From: Bradyrhizobium sp. Ash2021
Lineage (GTDB): Bacteria > Pseudomonadota > Alphaproteobacteria > Rhizobiales > Xanthobacteraceae
NCBI RefSeq assembly: GCF_031202265.1
Contig: NZ_CP100604.1
Coordinates: 4,818,501 to 4,882,500, forward strand
Length of the DNA stretch: 64,000 nt
Reading direction: 5' to 3'
The notes under the pieces were generated by a model. That model did not search any database. It saw only the letters and a list, made by a program, of their open reading frames with translations, and was not told where the DNA came from. The translations under genes were made by a program, and so were the position numbers. The stretch's first letter is position 1. Each line of letters opens with the position of its first letter. Shown piece by piece: positions 44,065 to 53,864 of the stretch.

Positions 44065-44792
44065 GACGCCATCAACTCGGCGACGAATTCGCCGGCTTCC
44101 GCGGCGCGATCCTGGTCCGCGAAGGTCTTGGCATCGACCGGCGTGAAGGTAATGGCATCGCCGGGCTCCAGCAGAAAAGTTGGTTCGCGGTGGAGCTGGT
44201 AGGTCCTCACCGCCGTCTGTCCCAACAGGTGCCAGCCGCTGGGGCCGGCCAGGCACTGCACGCCGGTTTGTACGCCGCCGATCGAGATCGTCCCGGCCGG
44301 CGTCAGCAGGCGCGGATTTTGCCGCCGCGGCATCTGCAGCGAGGGCGCCAGCCCGCTGAGGTACGACCAGCCCGGTGTAAAGCCGATCATGGCGACGCGG
44401 TAATCACCGGCGGTGTGTCGCGCCACGATGTCGTCAGGCGTGGTGTTGAGCGTTTTCGCAACGTCCTCGAGGTCGATGCCGTGCTCGCCGCCATAGACCA
44501 CCGGGATACGCCAGCGCCGGGTTTTTGCCGCCGCGGGAACGGGCCGCTGCGCCAGCGCGAGAAGCTGCTCGCCGAGCTCGGCGAAACCGATCTGCACGGG
44601 ATCGTAATGCACCAGCAGCGACCGATAGGTCGGCACGGTCTCGGTGACGCCGGTAACGGGCGCGCCAGCCATCGCCCGGTCGAGCGCCAGCACCCGCCGG
44701 TTGGCGTCATCGTCGATGTTGCGGCTGAATTCCACCGTGATGGCGCTGTCGCCGCTCGGCAAAAGGCGGGGTGGGCTTAAGGGTGCGGCCAT
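44061..44792 (-). CDS. pxpB: PxpB: 5-oxoprolinase subunit B (KipI-like)
   Basis: A 243-aa protein of the KipI/PxpB family and first gene of the pxpBCA operon. Marks are LLPSGDSAITVEFSRNID at the N-terminus, the IPVVYGGEHGIDLEDVA segment, and GFTPGWSYLSGLAPSLQMPR with TPAGTISIGGVQTGV. In Bacillus the homologue also inhibits KinA, but in this operon context the 5-oxoprolinase role is the better reading. Divergent from the RraA-like gene. Confidence 0.94.
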   Translation of the reverse strand: MAAPLSPPRLLPSGDSAITVEFSRNIDDDANRRVLALDRAMAGAPVTGVTETVPTYRSLLVHYDPVQIGFAELGEQLLALAQRPVPAAAKTRRWRIPVVYGGEHGIDLEDVAKTLNTTPDDIVARHTAGDYRVAMIGFTPGWSYLSGLAPSLQMPRRQNPRLLTPAGTISIGGVQTGVQCLAGPSGWHLLGQTAVRTYQLHREPTFLLEPGDAITFTPVDAKTFADQDRAAEAGEFVAELMAS

Positions 44793-45002
44793 GGCTCGTG
44801 ACTCGTCCGAATATCACGCTCTAGCCTGTTTTGGGTCGCAGTGGAATTCGCTTCGTGCAAAAAGAACCAGCAACTTCAATAAATTAATCTGCATGCCAGC
44901 GATAAGATGTTGTGATCGCACCCCGCCAAGCAGGCCTTGACGCGATGGCCGCACCCCGCAAGATGCGCGCGCAATTCATTCCCACCGGAGCCAGCCTTCC
45001 AG

Positions 45003-45701
45003 ATGTCCCTGCCCCCCGAAGCGATCGCGACGCTGTCGCGCGTGTCTACCGCCACCATCACCACGGTCCTGCTCAAGAAGGGCCTGCGAAACGTCTGGAT
45101 GCGCGGCACCAAACCGCTGCGGCCCGGGCTGCCGCGGCTGGTGGGACCTGCTTTCACGCTGCGCTTCGTGCCCGCGCGCGAAGATCTGGCAACGCCGGAA
45201 TCATGGTCGTCGCCGATTTCGACGCGCACCGCAATTGAGGCGATGCCCGCCGGCTGCATTGCCGTGGTCGATGCCATGGGCGTCAAGGATGCCGGCATCT
45301 TCGGCGACATTCTGTGCGCGCGCATGATGAAACGCGGCGTCGCGGCGCTGATCACTGACGGCGTCGTGCGCGACGTCGAAGGCGTATTGGGTACGGGCCT
45401 GCCGGTCTGGTGCGACGGTTTTGCCGCGCCGCCTTCGGTGGCGGGGCTGACCTTCGTGGGCTGGGGCGAACCGATCGGCTGCGGCGGCGTCGCGGTGTTT
45501 CCGAACGATATCGTCGTCGCCGACCAGGACGGCGCGGTGCTGATCCCGCAAGCATTCCTCGACCTCATTCTGGCCGAAGGCGCCGAGCAGGAGCGGATGG
45601 AAGCCTGGATCGTCAATGAAGTGAACAAGGGTGCGGTCTTGCCCGGCCTCTATCCCATGAACGCCGAGACCAAGGCGCGCTACGCGGCATCCAAGAAATA
45701 A
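45003..45701 (+). CDS. RraA-family aldolase/decarboxylase
   Basis: A 232-aa protein of the RraA/HMG-aldolase fold. The start is ATG 45003 (MSLPPEAIATLSRVSTATIT), with GGAG upstream; the frame is open to 44937. The class II pyruvate-aldolase signature is visible: FGDILCARMMKRGVAA followed by ITDGVVRDVEGV (G-x20/21-R-D-x2-E). Members with this signature cleave 4-hydroxy-4-methyl-2-oxoglutarate or decarboxylate oxaloacetate and need a divalent metal. The ribonuclease-regulator name is probably misleading here. It is followed after 23 bases by a cupin gene, likely one operon. Confidence 0.88.
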   Translation: MSLPPEAIATLSRVSTATITTVLLKKGLRNVWMRGTKPLRPGLPRLVGPAFTLRFVPAREDLATPESWSSPISTRTAIEAMPAGCIAVVDAMGVKDAGIFGDILCARMMKRGVAALITDGVVRDVEGVLGTGLPVWCDGFAAPPSVAGLTFVGWGEPIGCGGVAVFPNDIVVADQDGAVLIPQAFLDLILAEGAEQERMEAWIVNEVNKGAVLPGLYPMNAETKARYAASKK

Positions 45702-45724
45702 CATCAAAAAAGCGAGGTAACCCC

Positions 45725-46129
45725 ATGGATATTCACGTCTCTGGCTCGCGGCCGACCCGCCGCGCGCCGCCGGAATACTTTACCGGCACTGTGCTGCAGG
45801 ATCCGATCGTCGCAACCGCGGCGCCGGCACGGCTGGTCTCGAACCTGGTCGCCTTCGAGCCCGGCGCGAGGACGGCCTGGCACACGCATCCGCTCGGCCA
45901 GACGCTGTACGTGATCTCAGGCGTTGGACGGGTTCAGACCAAGGGTGGACCGATCCACGAGATCCGGCCCGGTGACGTGGTCTGGATTCCGCCGGGTGAG
46001 AAACATTGGCACGGCGCGTCGCCGACCAACGGCATGGCCCATATCGCGATGCAGGAGTCGCTGGACGGCAGTCACGTGACCTGGATGGAGCACGTGACCG
46101 ACGCGGAATTTTCCGCAAAGCTTGGTTAG
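45725..46129 (+). CDS. Small cupin, hydroxynitrile-lyase-like
   Basis: A 134-aa single-domain cupin with GAGGTAACCCC upstream of ATG 45725. Metal ligands by pattern are H53, H55, Q59 and H94 ([27 protein letters not shown]), with H96, H106 and Q110 nearby. Both the sequence and this numbering closely match what I recall of the manganese cupin hydroxynitrile lyase of Granulicella. That family is spread widely in soil bacteria as an uncharacterised carboxymuconolactone/cupin protein, so the natural substrate is open. It is paired with an RraA-type aldolase, which suggests carbon-carbon bond lysis of a hydroxy acid or cyanohydrin. Confidence 0.88.
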   Translation: MDIHVSGSRPTRRAPPEYFTGTVLQDPIVATAAPARLVSNLVAFEPGARTAWHTHPLGQTLYVISGVGRVQTKGGPIHEIRPGDVVWIPPGEKHWHGASPTNGMAHIAMQESLDGSHVTWMEHVTDAEFSAKLG

Positions 46130-46130
46130 T

Positions 46131-46165
46131 GCATTTCGAGCGAAAGCCTGCCCCGGACCTGATCC
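46131..46165 (+). repeat. CCCCGGACCTGATCCGGGG repeat, left copy beside FkbM gene
   Basis: TTTCGAGCGAAAGCCTGCC followed by the CCCCGGACCTGATCCGGGG hairpin. Same family as 41653-41719 and inverted relative to 47237-47294. Confidence 0.75.
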
Positions 46166-46342
46166 GGGGTGGGTCCCGGCTCTGCGGAGCAGCGCAATAA
46201 GCGCTGCGTCGCGTCCGGGACACGCGAACCGGCCACCAGGACCGTCACCGGTCGATCGATGGCACGCTCTTCGCAATCCTCTGTCCTTGAGGACGCCGGC
46301 TGTCTCGCGATGACACAGCCTTTGCCCAAAAGGATACGACCG

Positions 46343-47113
46343 ATGATCAGAGCGCTCGCGGCACGCAATTTATCGGCACGCCAGAAATCGAACATTCGCA
46401 ACATCGCTTACCGGCTGGGCGGCTATGTCCGGCGGCCGGTCGAGGTTCTGGTGGAAGACGTCGTCCTGCAGGACAACGCGCGGACCTTTCTGCAAATCGG
46501 CGCCAATGACGGCTATCTCTCGGATCCGCTGAATTTGGCGATCTTCCGCCACAGGCTGACGGGCACATTCGTCGAGCCGCAGGCGAACTATTATCGCGAG
46601 CTGCAACGCACCTATCGCGACTTCCCGGGCATGGTGTTCCTGCAATACGCCGTGGCCGAGAACAACGGCGCCATGACCATGTACACGCTCGACTGCAGCA
46701 GCGGCCGGCTGCCCGGCTGGGCGCACGGCGTGGGCACGCTGTCACGCGAGCAGATCGAGAAATTCGGCGACCAGATCGCCAATATCGACGCCTATATCCG
46801 CGCCAGCGAAGTTCAGTGCGTCACGGTTGCCGATCTGCTCGATCGCGCCGCGCATCGCGACCCCGACATCATCGTGGTCGACGCGGAGGGATTTGACCAC
46901 GTCATCCTTTCCCAATTCGACTTTGCAAAACTTTCGACCAAGCTCGTGATCTACGAAACCGAAAGCATGGCGGAAAAGGACGCCGCCGACCTCACGCAAA
47001 GACTGGAGGCAGGCGGGTTTGCCATTTTCGAGGCCGGACAGGACACTATTGCGCTGAAGCGCGATACCGAAACATTCCGGCGCAAAACCGCGGCAGACAG
47101 CAAAGCTGCATAG
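46343..47113 (+). CDS. FkbM family SAM-dependent methyltransferase
   Basis: A 256-aa protein. ATG 46343 is chosen because AAAAGGAT lies at ideal distance; ATG 46310 and longer versions are possible. The SAM-binding motif is TFLQIGANDGYLSDPLN (motif I), followed by GTFVEPQANYYRELQRTY, and the FkbM signature VVDAEGFDHVILSQF closes the core. FkbM enzymes O-methylate sugars or polyketides; in rhizobia they often modify surface glycans. The gene stands alone and is flanked by inverted copies of one repeat family, which suggests acquisition or exchange. Confidence 0.9.
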   Translation: MIRALAARNLSARQKSNIRNIAYRLGGYVRRPVEVLVEDVVLQDNARTFLQIGANDGYLSDPLNLAIFRHRLTGTFVEPQANYYRELQRTYRDFPGMVFLQYAVAENNGAMTMYTLDCSSGRLPGWAHGVGTLSREQIEKFGDQIANIDAYIRASEVQCVTVADLLDRAAHRDPDIIVVDAEGFDHVILSQFDFAKLSTKLVIYETESMAEKDAADLTQRLEAGGFAIFEAGQDTIALKRDTETFRRKTAADSKAA

Positions 47114-47140
47114 GTTTTTGATCGGGCAAAAATCCGCGCG

Positions 47141-47187
47141 GGGCCCGCTCTGATTCAATCAGAACCGAGGCCCTCTGGTTTTTGTTT
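47141..47187 (+). terminator. Stem-loop terminator after the FkbM gene
   Basis: A nested hairpin: GGGCC/GGCCC outer arms and perfect TCTGATT-C-AATCAGA inner arms (47149-47163), followed by TCTGGTTTTTGTTTTG, 28 bases after the stop. Confidence 0.65.
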
Positions 47188-47236
47188 TGACCCGTTTTCT
47201 ACCGCAGATAAGTCTACGCAATCTGCGTAAACCATG

Positions 47237-47294
47237 CGAACCGGTATCCCACCCCGGATCAAGTCCGGGGCAGGCGTTCGCTCGAAAACGCTTT
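47237..47294 (-). repeat. CCCCGGATCAAGTCCGGGG repeat, right inverted copy beside FkbM gene
   Basis: CCACCCCGGATCAAGTCCGG then GCGTTCGCTCGAAAACGCT. It is the reverse complement type of the element at 46131-46165 and 41653-41719. Confidence 0.8.
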
Positions 47295-48117
47295 AGTTGA
47301 CCCTTGTCCAGGTCTGGCCGCCACAGAACACGCCGCCAAAGGCGCAGCCCTGGACGCGCAGGGTGTCGGTGCCCTTCAGCGCGATGGTGGAATCATAGGT
47401 GCTGCCGGTGTTCGGATCGAGAATCCGGCCGCTCCATTTGTCCTTGCCGGGCTTCATGTTGATCAGAACCTGTTCGCCATTCTGGTTTGACCTCTTGTCG
47501 ACGGAATATCCGCAGAGATTGGCGCCGCATTGTTCGATCCGGACCTTGCCTTCCTTCTCTTCCGTCAACCAGACGCCGAGCGGCGAATTCGCGGCTTGCG
47601 GAGCCGCCGGCGGCGGTGCGGGCGGTGGCGTCACCGCGGCAACGGCCGGCGCCGGTACGGGCTTTGGAGCAGCAGCGGGTTCCTGTTGAACTTGCGGCTC
47701 GGGTGCGCTGGCCGCAGGTGGAGATGGTGGCGGAACCACCGCGGTATCGGCCGGCGCAACGGTGGCGGTCGTGGTCGCGGGTTCGCTCGCCGGGGGAACG
47801 GGCGCGGGAGCGGCGACGGCCGGAGCGGGAGCGGGGGTCGTCTGCTCGGCCGGTGCGGGTGGCGGGACCACGGCTTCGGCCGGCGGCGCCTGCGGGTCGG
47901 TCTTCGCCTGCTGCGGCGCCTGTTTGCGCGGACGGTCGCTATCCTCGTTGCGCGAACGCTTCGAGCGCCGGCCGGAATTATCGTAGACGCCGGGAATCGA
48001 AACGGTGCCGCGATCGGGATCGACGCGAATGGTGCGACCGCCATATTCGAAGGTGTACTGGGCCTGCGCGGCGGTGCTCGCCAACAACAGTGCGGCGATA
48101 GCGAGAAGCTTCTTCAT
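47293..48117 (-). CDS. Exported DUF2147 protein with long Pro/Ala linker
   Basis: A 274-aa protein with a Sec signal (MKKLLAIAALLLASTAAQAQ), an N-terminal segment YTFEYGGRTIRVDPDRGTVS, a basic patch (RRSKRSRNEDSDRPRKQ), a Pro/Ala/Val-rich linker of about 110 residues, and a C-terminal DUF2147 domain (SPLGVWLTEEKEGKVRIEQC ... WSGRILDPNTGSTYDSTIAL), with cysteines in CGANLCGY and the last CAFGGVFCGG. DUF2147 domains are lipocalin-like and of unknown function. The 3' end overlaps the right repeat copy by two bases. Confidence 0.88.
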   Translation of the reverse strand: MKKLLAIAALLLASTAAQAQYTFEYGGRTIRVDPDRGTVSIPGVYDNSGRRSKRSRNEDSDRPRKQAPQQAKTDPQAPPAEAVVPPPAPAEQTTPAPAPAVAAPAPVPPASEPATTTATVAPADTAVVPPPSPPAASAPEPQVQQEPAAAPKPVPAPAVAAVTPPPAPPPAAPQAANSPLGVWLTEEKEGKVRIEQCGANLCGYSVDKRSNQNGEQVLINMKPGKDKWSGRILDPNTGSTYDSTIALKGTDTLRVQGCAFGGVFCGGQTWTRVN

Positions 48118-48310
48118 GATGACCTCCTGAGCAGGGAATCCCAGCGAGCGAAGCTATGCTTCAGCAGGGTCACGAAACGTGACCTGGATCACTTTCAAAT
48201 CATGAGTCGTAGTGTAGCGGCTTTGGTTCAAAGGTGCCGGCGGCCAGTCTAGTTAGGGCCGGATGGGTGGTCAATTTCCGCTGCGTTTTGCGCCGTATTG
48301 TCCATGCGGA

Positions 48311-49093
48311 TTATTCAAACCAGGCGGCATAGATCCGCTTGAAACTGCCATCTTCCATGGCGATGTGCAGCCACTGGTCGACGAAGGCCTTCAACGCGAC
48401 ATCGCGTTGCAGCCAGTAGGCCTTCTCGGCGAAGTCGAACGGTTTCTCCGGATGCACCGCGCAGAGCACGCCGGCATGCAGCTTCTGCTGGTACCGCGTC
48501 TCCGATGAGTCGGTCATCATCAGGTCGGCATTGCCCTTGGCGATCTCGTCGAAGATCGTGACGTTGTCGCCGAAAACCCTGATCTCGGCATTCTTCACGT
48601 TGGCCCGGGCGAACCGTTCGTTGGTGCCGCCGGGATTGACAATCACGCGCGTGCCTGACTTGTCGATATCGGCAATGGTCTGGTATTTGCCCGCATCGGC
48701 GCAGCGCGCGATCGGGGTCTTGCCCTCGCGCATGATCGGCGTGGAGAACATTCCCCTCTTCTGCCGGTCGAGCGTGATCGAGATCCCGCCCATCGCGATG
48801 TCGAAATTGTCGGCCTCAAAATCCTTCATCAGCTGCGGCCAGGCGGTCGGGACATATTCGACCTTGACGCCGAGCGCCTTGCTCAGCGCTTCGGCCATGT
48901 CGACGTCGAAGCCGCGGAATTTCGAATTGGTTTTGTCGAGATAGGTGAACGGCAGATAGTCACCGGTCATGCCGACGCGCAGCGTGCCGCGCTTGATGAT
49001 GTCGTCGAGGCGGGAAGATGCCGCGGGCTGCTGGGCGTCGGCGGAAACCGTCACCAGGACAGCGATTGCCAAGCTCGCCAGAATTCGAAACAT
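48311..49093 (-). CDS. pheC: PheC-type periplasmic cyclohexadienyl dehydratase
   Basis: A 260-aa protein that looks like an amino-acid binding protein but follows Pseudomonas PheC along its length: GTLRVGMTGDYLPFTYLD, WPQLMKDFEADNFDIAMGGI, KTPIARCADAGKY, NPGGTNERFARANVKNAEIR, DNVTIFDEIAKGNADLMMTD and FVDQWLHIAMEDG. PheC converts arogenate or prephenate to phenylalanine or phenylpyruvate. The conserved glutamate after MMTD (DSSETR) fits the catalytic residue. The signal peptide MFRILASLAIAVLVTVSADA supports start 49093. No transport genes are adjacent, consistent with an enzyme rather than a binding protein. Confidence 0.85.
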   Translation of the reverse strand: MFRILASLAIAVLVTVSADAQQPAASSRLDDIIKRGTLRVGMTGDYLPFTYLDKTNSKFRGFDVDMAEALSKALGVKVEYVPTAWPQLMKDFEADNFDIAMGGISITLDRQKRGMFSTPIMREGKTPIARCADAGKYQTIADIDKSGTRVIVNPGGTNERFARANVKNAEIRVFGDNVTIFDEIAKGNADLMMTDSSETRYQQKLHAGVLCAVHPEKPFDFAEKAYWLQRDVALKAFVDQWLHIAMEDGSFKRIYAAWFE

Positions 49094-49191
49094 GGTGTCT
49101 TCTCCGCGGCCAAATCTGATGACATGCACTTGTGCAGGCGCAAGGATCTAGACCAGATGGCAGCCTGGAGCCAGCCGGAGAAGCCAGAATC

Positions 49192-49704
49192 GTGACCATC
49201 TCATTATACGAAGCGTCCGTGGGTGTTTTCGTGCCGTATCTTAGCAATCTGTCCGCGCTTCTGGACCATGGATCGGCTTATGCGAGCGCGCGCAACATCG
49301 ATCCCGCGATCCTGCTCAACATGCGGCTCTACCCCAACATGTACAGCCTCCGTCAGCAGGTCGGGGAAGCCAACCGTCACGCGGTCATTGCCTGCGCGCT
49401 GTTGGCCGGCCGCGAACCTCACACTTTCGGGGATGCCGAGCCCGATATCATGGAGCTGAAATCGCGGATCGCCACTGCGATCGATTTCGTCCAGGCGATG
49501 CCGCGCAGCGCGATCGATGGCGCCGCGGACAAGGAGGTCGCGTTCAGGTTCAGGAACGGCGCGGAACGAAAATTCACCGGGCGATCGCTGCTGCTGACGT
49601 TCAGCGTGCCGCAGTTCTTTTTCCATGTCACGACGGCCTATGACATTCTGCGCCACGCCGGCGTCGATCTCGCAAAAAAGGATTTTCTGGGTCCGCCAAG
49701 ATAA
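49192..49704 (+). CDS. DUF1993 family protein
   Basis: A 170-aa soluble protein beginning at GTG 49192 (MTISLYEASVGVFVPYLSNL), which has GGAG upstream and matches the usual DUF1993 start; the frame is open to 49132. The domain includes LYPNMYSLRQQVGEANRHAV and, near the end, FSVPQFFFHVTTAYDILRHAG with a conserved histidine, typical of DinB-like four-helix bundles. Function unknown. Divergent from pheC. Confidence 0.88.
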   Translation: MTISLYEASVGVFVPYLSNLSALLDHGSAYASARNIDPAILLNMRLYPNMYSLRQQVGEANRHAVIACALLAGREPHTFGDAEPDIMELKSRIATAIDFVQAMPRSAIDGAADKEVAFRFRNGAERKFTGRSLLLTFSVPQFFFHVTTAYDILRHAGVDLAKKDFLGPPR

Positions 49705-49738
49705 GTTTGACGACAGGCCTGAGAACGAGACTGAAGCG

Positions 49739-50140
49739 TTATATCTCGCCGCTGTCCTTGTGCACCAGATTGGCGGCGGCGCTGCGTCCGGTCATTTCGC
49801 TTTTCAGCTGCTCGAAGCGCAGCCGCGCGTCGCTTTCGCGATCGTCCACGAACTTGATCGCGGCCTCCTTCGTCATCGGCCCCGTCACGAGCGGGGTCGA
49901 ATTCTCGCCGATCGTTTCGTCGACATAATATGCGCCATCATCCTCGCGCACCGTCCATTTGAACCGGATCGCGGCCATCGGTCCGGGACCGAGTTTGGAG
50001 TAACCGGCCGCCTCGACCGCGGGGGGCGGCGCAGGCTGCTCTTCAACCGCGACCTTGTCCGGCTCGCGGTGGGATTCGGGCTGGTCAAGGATGCTGGCAA
50101 TGGCCGCAAGTGCATTATCGGTTGGGTCGCTCTGGCTCAA
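49739..50140 (-). CDS. Hypothetical soluble protein, 133 aa
   Basis: It begins MSQSDPTDNALAAIASILDQ, has a Pro/Glu-rich linker (residues 22-45) and a compact C-terminal domain (AIRFKWTVREDDGAYYVDET, TKEAAIKFVDDRESDARLRF). Codon use and start (ATG 50140) look genuine. I do not recognise a characterised family; similar short proteins are, as I recall, common in Bradyrhizobium. It is convergent with DUF1993. Confidence 0.75.
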   Translation of the reverse strand: MSQSDPTDNALAAIASILDQPESHREPDKVAVEEQPAPPPAVEAAGYSKLGPGPMAAIRFKWTVREDDGAYYVDETIGENSTPLVTGPMTKEAAIKFVDDRESDARLRFEQLKSEMTGRSAAANLVHKDSGEI

Positions 50141-50242
50141 AATATTAGTCCCCGGAAATAGGGCGTGATTAACGGAAGCCGGGCTCCGCCACCAGCGCTA
50201 ATACCCCTTCCTCGCTCCGGATTAAGGCTGAGTTTTGTCAGC

Positions 50243-51667
50243 TTACGCGCATACCGGCGGCAATCGGCCGTTCCAGGGCCGCGCCTGCTCCAACTGGCCT
50301 GCCAGGCTAAACAAGGTGGCCTCATCGCCGAATTTGGCTGAAAACATCATGCCGAGCGGCAATCCGGCCTTATTCCATGCCAGCGGCACCGACATCGCGG
50401 GCTGGCCGGACATGTTGAACATCGAGGTCCACGGCATATAGCGCCGCAGGACCGGCGGGATGTGCGACAGATCCCCAGACATCGAATCGAGTTCGCCGAG
50501 GCGCAGCGGCGGCGAACACAACGTCGGGCACAGGAAAACGTCGCGATTCTCGAAGAAGGTCGCGAGCCCGCGCGAAATCTGGAAGGCGCCAAGTTGGGCT
50601 GCGACATAGTCGGTCGCCGAGGTGTTTTGCGCGTTGTGGGCGAACGCCAGCGTCAGGATCTCGAAATCGTTTTCGGTCACCGAGCGGCCGAGCCGCTGCT
50701 CGATCAACCGCACGGTCAGCGCGGTGTTGCCACCGACAATCGTGGTCATCACGGCCGCCGGATCGGCAGCCAGCGGCGGCGCGCGCTCCTCGACGTGGTG
50801 ACCCAATCCTGCGAGCAGGCCGGCGACGTCACGAACCGCAGCCGCGATCTCGGGATCGATGGCATCGCCATAAGGCGATTTGTCGGTGAAGCTGATGCGG
50901 AGCTTGCCGGGATCGCGGCCGACCTCCTGCGCAAACGGCCGCTCCGGAGCGGGCGCGACATAGGGGCTCGACGCTTCCGGCCCGTGGATGGCGTCCATCA
51001 TCGCGGCGCTGTCGCGCACGCTGATGCTCACTACATGGCCGCAGGAAAATCCGCCCCAGCCTTCGCCGCGATCCGGACCGAGCGGATTGCGCGCGCGGGT
51101 CGGCTTCATTCCGAACACGCCGCAGGCGGAGGCGGGGATACGGATCGAGCCGCCGCCGTCGCTGGCGTGCGCCACGGGCAGGATGCGTGCGGCGACCGCC
51201 GCCGCGGCGCCGCCGGACGAGCCGCCGGAGGAGTGCGCCAGATTCCAGGGATTTCGGGTTGGTCCGTGCAGCCGGGACTCGGTGGTCGGCATCAGGCCGA
51301 ATTCGGGACTGGCGCTTTTTCCGAAAATCGAGACGCCAGTCGCGAGAAAGCGCTGGGCGAGGGTACCGCTGTGATCGGCCACAAAATCCTTCAGCAAAGT
51401 CGCGCCGGACGTCGTGCGCGTGCCCTCCAGCAGATCGAGGTCCTTCAGGAGAAACGGCACGCCGGCGAACGGGCCGTCGGGAAGTCCTTGCTCGATCTGG
51501 CGTTCGGCATAATCGTAATGCTTGACGACGACCGCGTTGATTTGCGGATCGATTTTCGCGGTGCGCGCCACGGCCTCGTCGAGCAGTTCGCGCGCCGTGA
51601 CCTGTTTGTTGCGGACCAGCCCGGCAAGGCCGACCGCGTCAAAATTGCCGTATTCCCTGAATGCCAT
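50243..51667 (-). CDS. Amidase-signature family hydrolase
   Basis: A 474-aa enzyme with the Ser-cisSer-Lys triad: lysine in GVPFLLKDLDLLEG (near residue 78) and the serines in HSSGGSSGGAAAAVAARILP (near 150-170), followed by DGGGSIRIPASACGVFGMKP. ATG 51667 is preferred over ATG 51673 because GAGGT is then seven bases upstream. Substrate unknown. It follows the sugar-type ABC genes and the 2-hydroxyacid dehydrogenase on the same strand, so it may belong to that catabolic unit. Confidence 0.93.
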   Translation of the reverse strand: MAFREYGNFDAVGLAGLVRNKQVTARELLDEAVARTAKIDPQINAVVVKHYDYAERQIEQGLPDGPFAGVPFLLKDLDLLEGTRTTSGATLLKDFVADHSGTLAQRFLATGVSIFGKSASPEFGLMPTTESRLHGPTRNPWNLAHSSGGSSGGAAAAVAARILPVAHASDGGGSIRIPASACGVFGMKPTRARNPLGPDRGEGWGGFSCGHVVSISVRDSAAMMDAIHGPEASSPYVAPAPERPFAQEVGRDPGKLRISFTDKSPYGDAIDPEIAAAVRDVAGLLAGLGHHVEERAPPLAADPAAVMTTIVGGNTALTVRLIEQRLGRSVTENDFEILTLAFAHNAQNTSATDYVAAQLGAFQISRGLATFFENRDVFLCPTLCSPPLRLGELDSMSGDLSHIPPVLRRYMPWTSMFNMSGQPAMSVPLAWNKAGLPLGMMFSAKFGDEATLFSLAGQLEQARPWNGRLPPVCA

Positions 51668-51733
51668 GTGCATACCTCGTTGACCGGGCCGATCGATGGA
51701 TCGGCCGGCGCCAGAACGGTGATCCCTGGGCGA

Positions 51734-52723
51734 TCAGCCGAAGACGTCCTGATTGATCACGTTTTGGCGCAACGGATCGCCGTCGAGCACGCTCAGGATA
51801 TTGCGTGCAGTTTGCTCGCTCATGCGGTCCACGGCCTCCCGCGTCACGCCGGCGACATGCGGCGCCATGATGACGTTGGGAAGTGCGAACAGCGAGTGGC
51901 CGGCCGGCGGTGGCTCCTGTTCGAAAACGTCGAGGCCCGCGCCCGCAATCTTGCCTGAAACCAGGGCCGCATGCAGCGCCGGTTCGTCGACGATGCCGCC
52001 GCGCGCGGTGTTGATGAGGTACGCCGTCGGCTTCATCCGCTGCAGCCGCGTGGCATTGAACATGCCGACGGTTTCCGGATTTTTCGGGCAGTGAATGCTG
52101 ACGAAGTCAGCGCGCGGCAATGCCGCATCGAGATCGGCGACCGGTTCGCAGCCGGCTGCCTTGATGTCGGCCGCGGGTTTGTAGGGATCGTAGATCAGAA
52201 CGTTCATTTCCATCGCCAGGCAACGCTTGGCGGTGCGGGTGCCGATGCGGCCGAAACCGACGATCAGGACGGTCTTGCCGAAGAGATCGTAGGGCAGCAT
52301 GCCGAGCCGAGCCGCCCATTTGCCGTCCTTGACGATCGAATGCATTTCCACCGCGCGCTTCGCCAATGTCAGCATCATGAACAGCGCCTGTTCGGCGACC
52401 GACGGCGAGTTGGCGGTGCCCGCGACCATCAGCGGCACCTTGCGGCGGCTCAGCGCCGGGACATCGACGGCGTCGAAACCGACCCCGATCCGCGTCACCA
52501 CCTTCATGTCGCCGGACGCCTCGAGTTCGGATTCGCCGAACCGGGTGGCGCCGAGCGCCACGCCGTGGACCGGCGCCTGCGCCTTCAACATGGCCTCGAA
52601 ATCCCGGGCCGAGATCATGTTGGGGAATTCGACGAGTTCGATATCGTCCCGTGCGTGGAGCAACGCTCGTCCCTGCTGCGACATCGATTCGGTCACGAAA
52701 ATTTTCTTCTTGTTGGTCGCCAT
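51734..52723 (-). CDS. D-2-hydroxyacid dehydrogenase (NAD-dependent)
   Basis: A 329-aa enzyme of the D-isomer-specific 2-hydroxyacid dehydrogenase family. The NAD-binding motif is GKTVLIVGFGRIGTRTAKRC (about residues 148-167). The active-site Arg, Glu and His lie in INTARGGIVDEPALHAALVS, DVFEQEPPPAGH and NVIMAPHVAGVTREAV. It resembles phosphoglycerate or glyoxylate/hydroxypyruvate reductase types; the substrate is unclear. It is placed 36 bases after the ABC ATPase gene, same strand, and probably handles the imported compound or a product of it. Confidence 0.93.
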   Translation of the reverse strand: MATNKKKIFVTESMSQQGRALLHARDDIELVEFPNMISARDFEAMLKAQAPVHGVALGATRFGESELEASGDMKVVTRIGVGFDAVDVPALSRRKVPLMVAGTANSPSVAEQALFMMLTLAKRAVEMHSIVKDGKWAARLGMLPYDLFGKTVLIVGFGRIGTRTAKRCLAMEMNVLIYDPYKPAADIKAAGCEPVADLDAALPRADFVSIHCPKNPETVGMFNATRLQRMKPTAYLINTARGGIVDEPALHAALVSGKIAGAGLDVFEQEPPPAGHSLFALPNVIMAPHVAGVTREAVDRMSEQTARNILSVLDGDPLRQNVINQDVFG

Positions 52724-52759
52724 TTCCAGCCCCTTGGCCTCATTTTTGTTTGTGCGCCG

Positions 52760-53860
<1,101 letters not shown>

Positions 53861-53864
53861 GAGT

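Noticed and set aside
49132..49191. Longer N-terminus for the DUF1993 protein
   Set aside because: The extra 20 residues are unlike the family start, whereas GTG 49192 with upstream GGAG gives the expected N-terminus.
50462..51958. 498-codon plus-strand frame over the amidase and dehydrogenase genes
   Set aside because: Antisense shadow spanning two well-supported enzymes.
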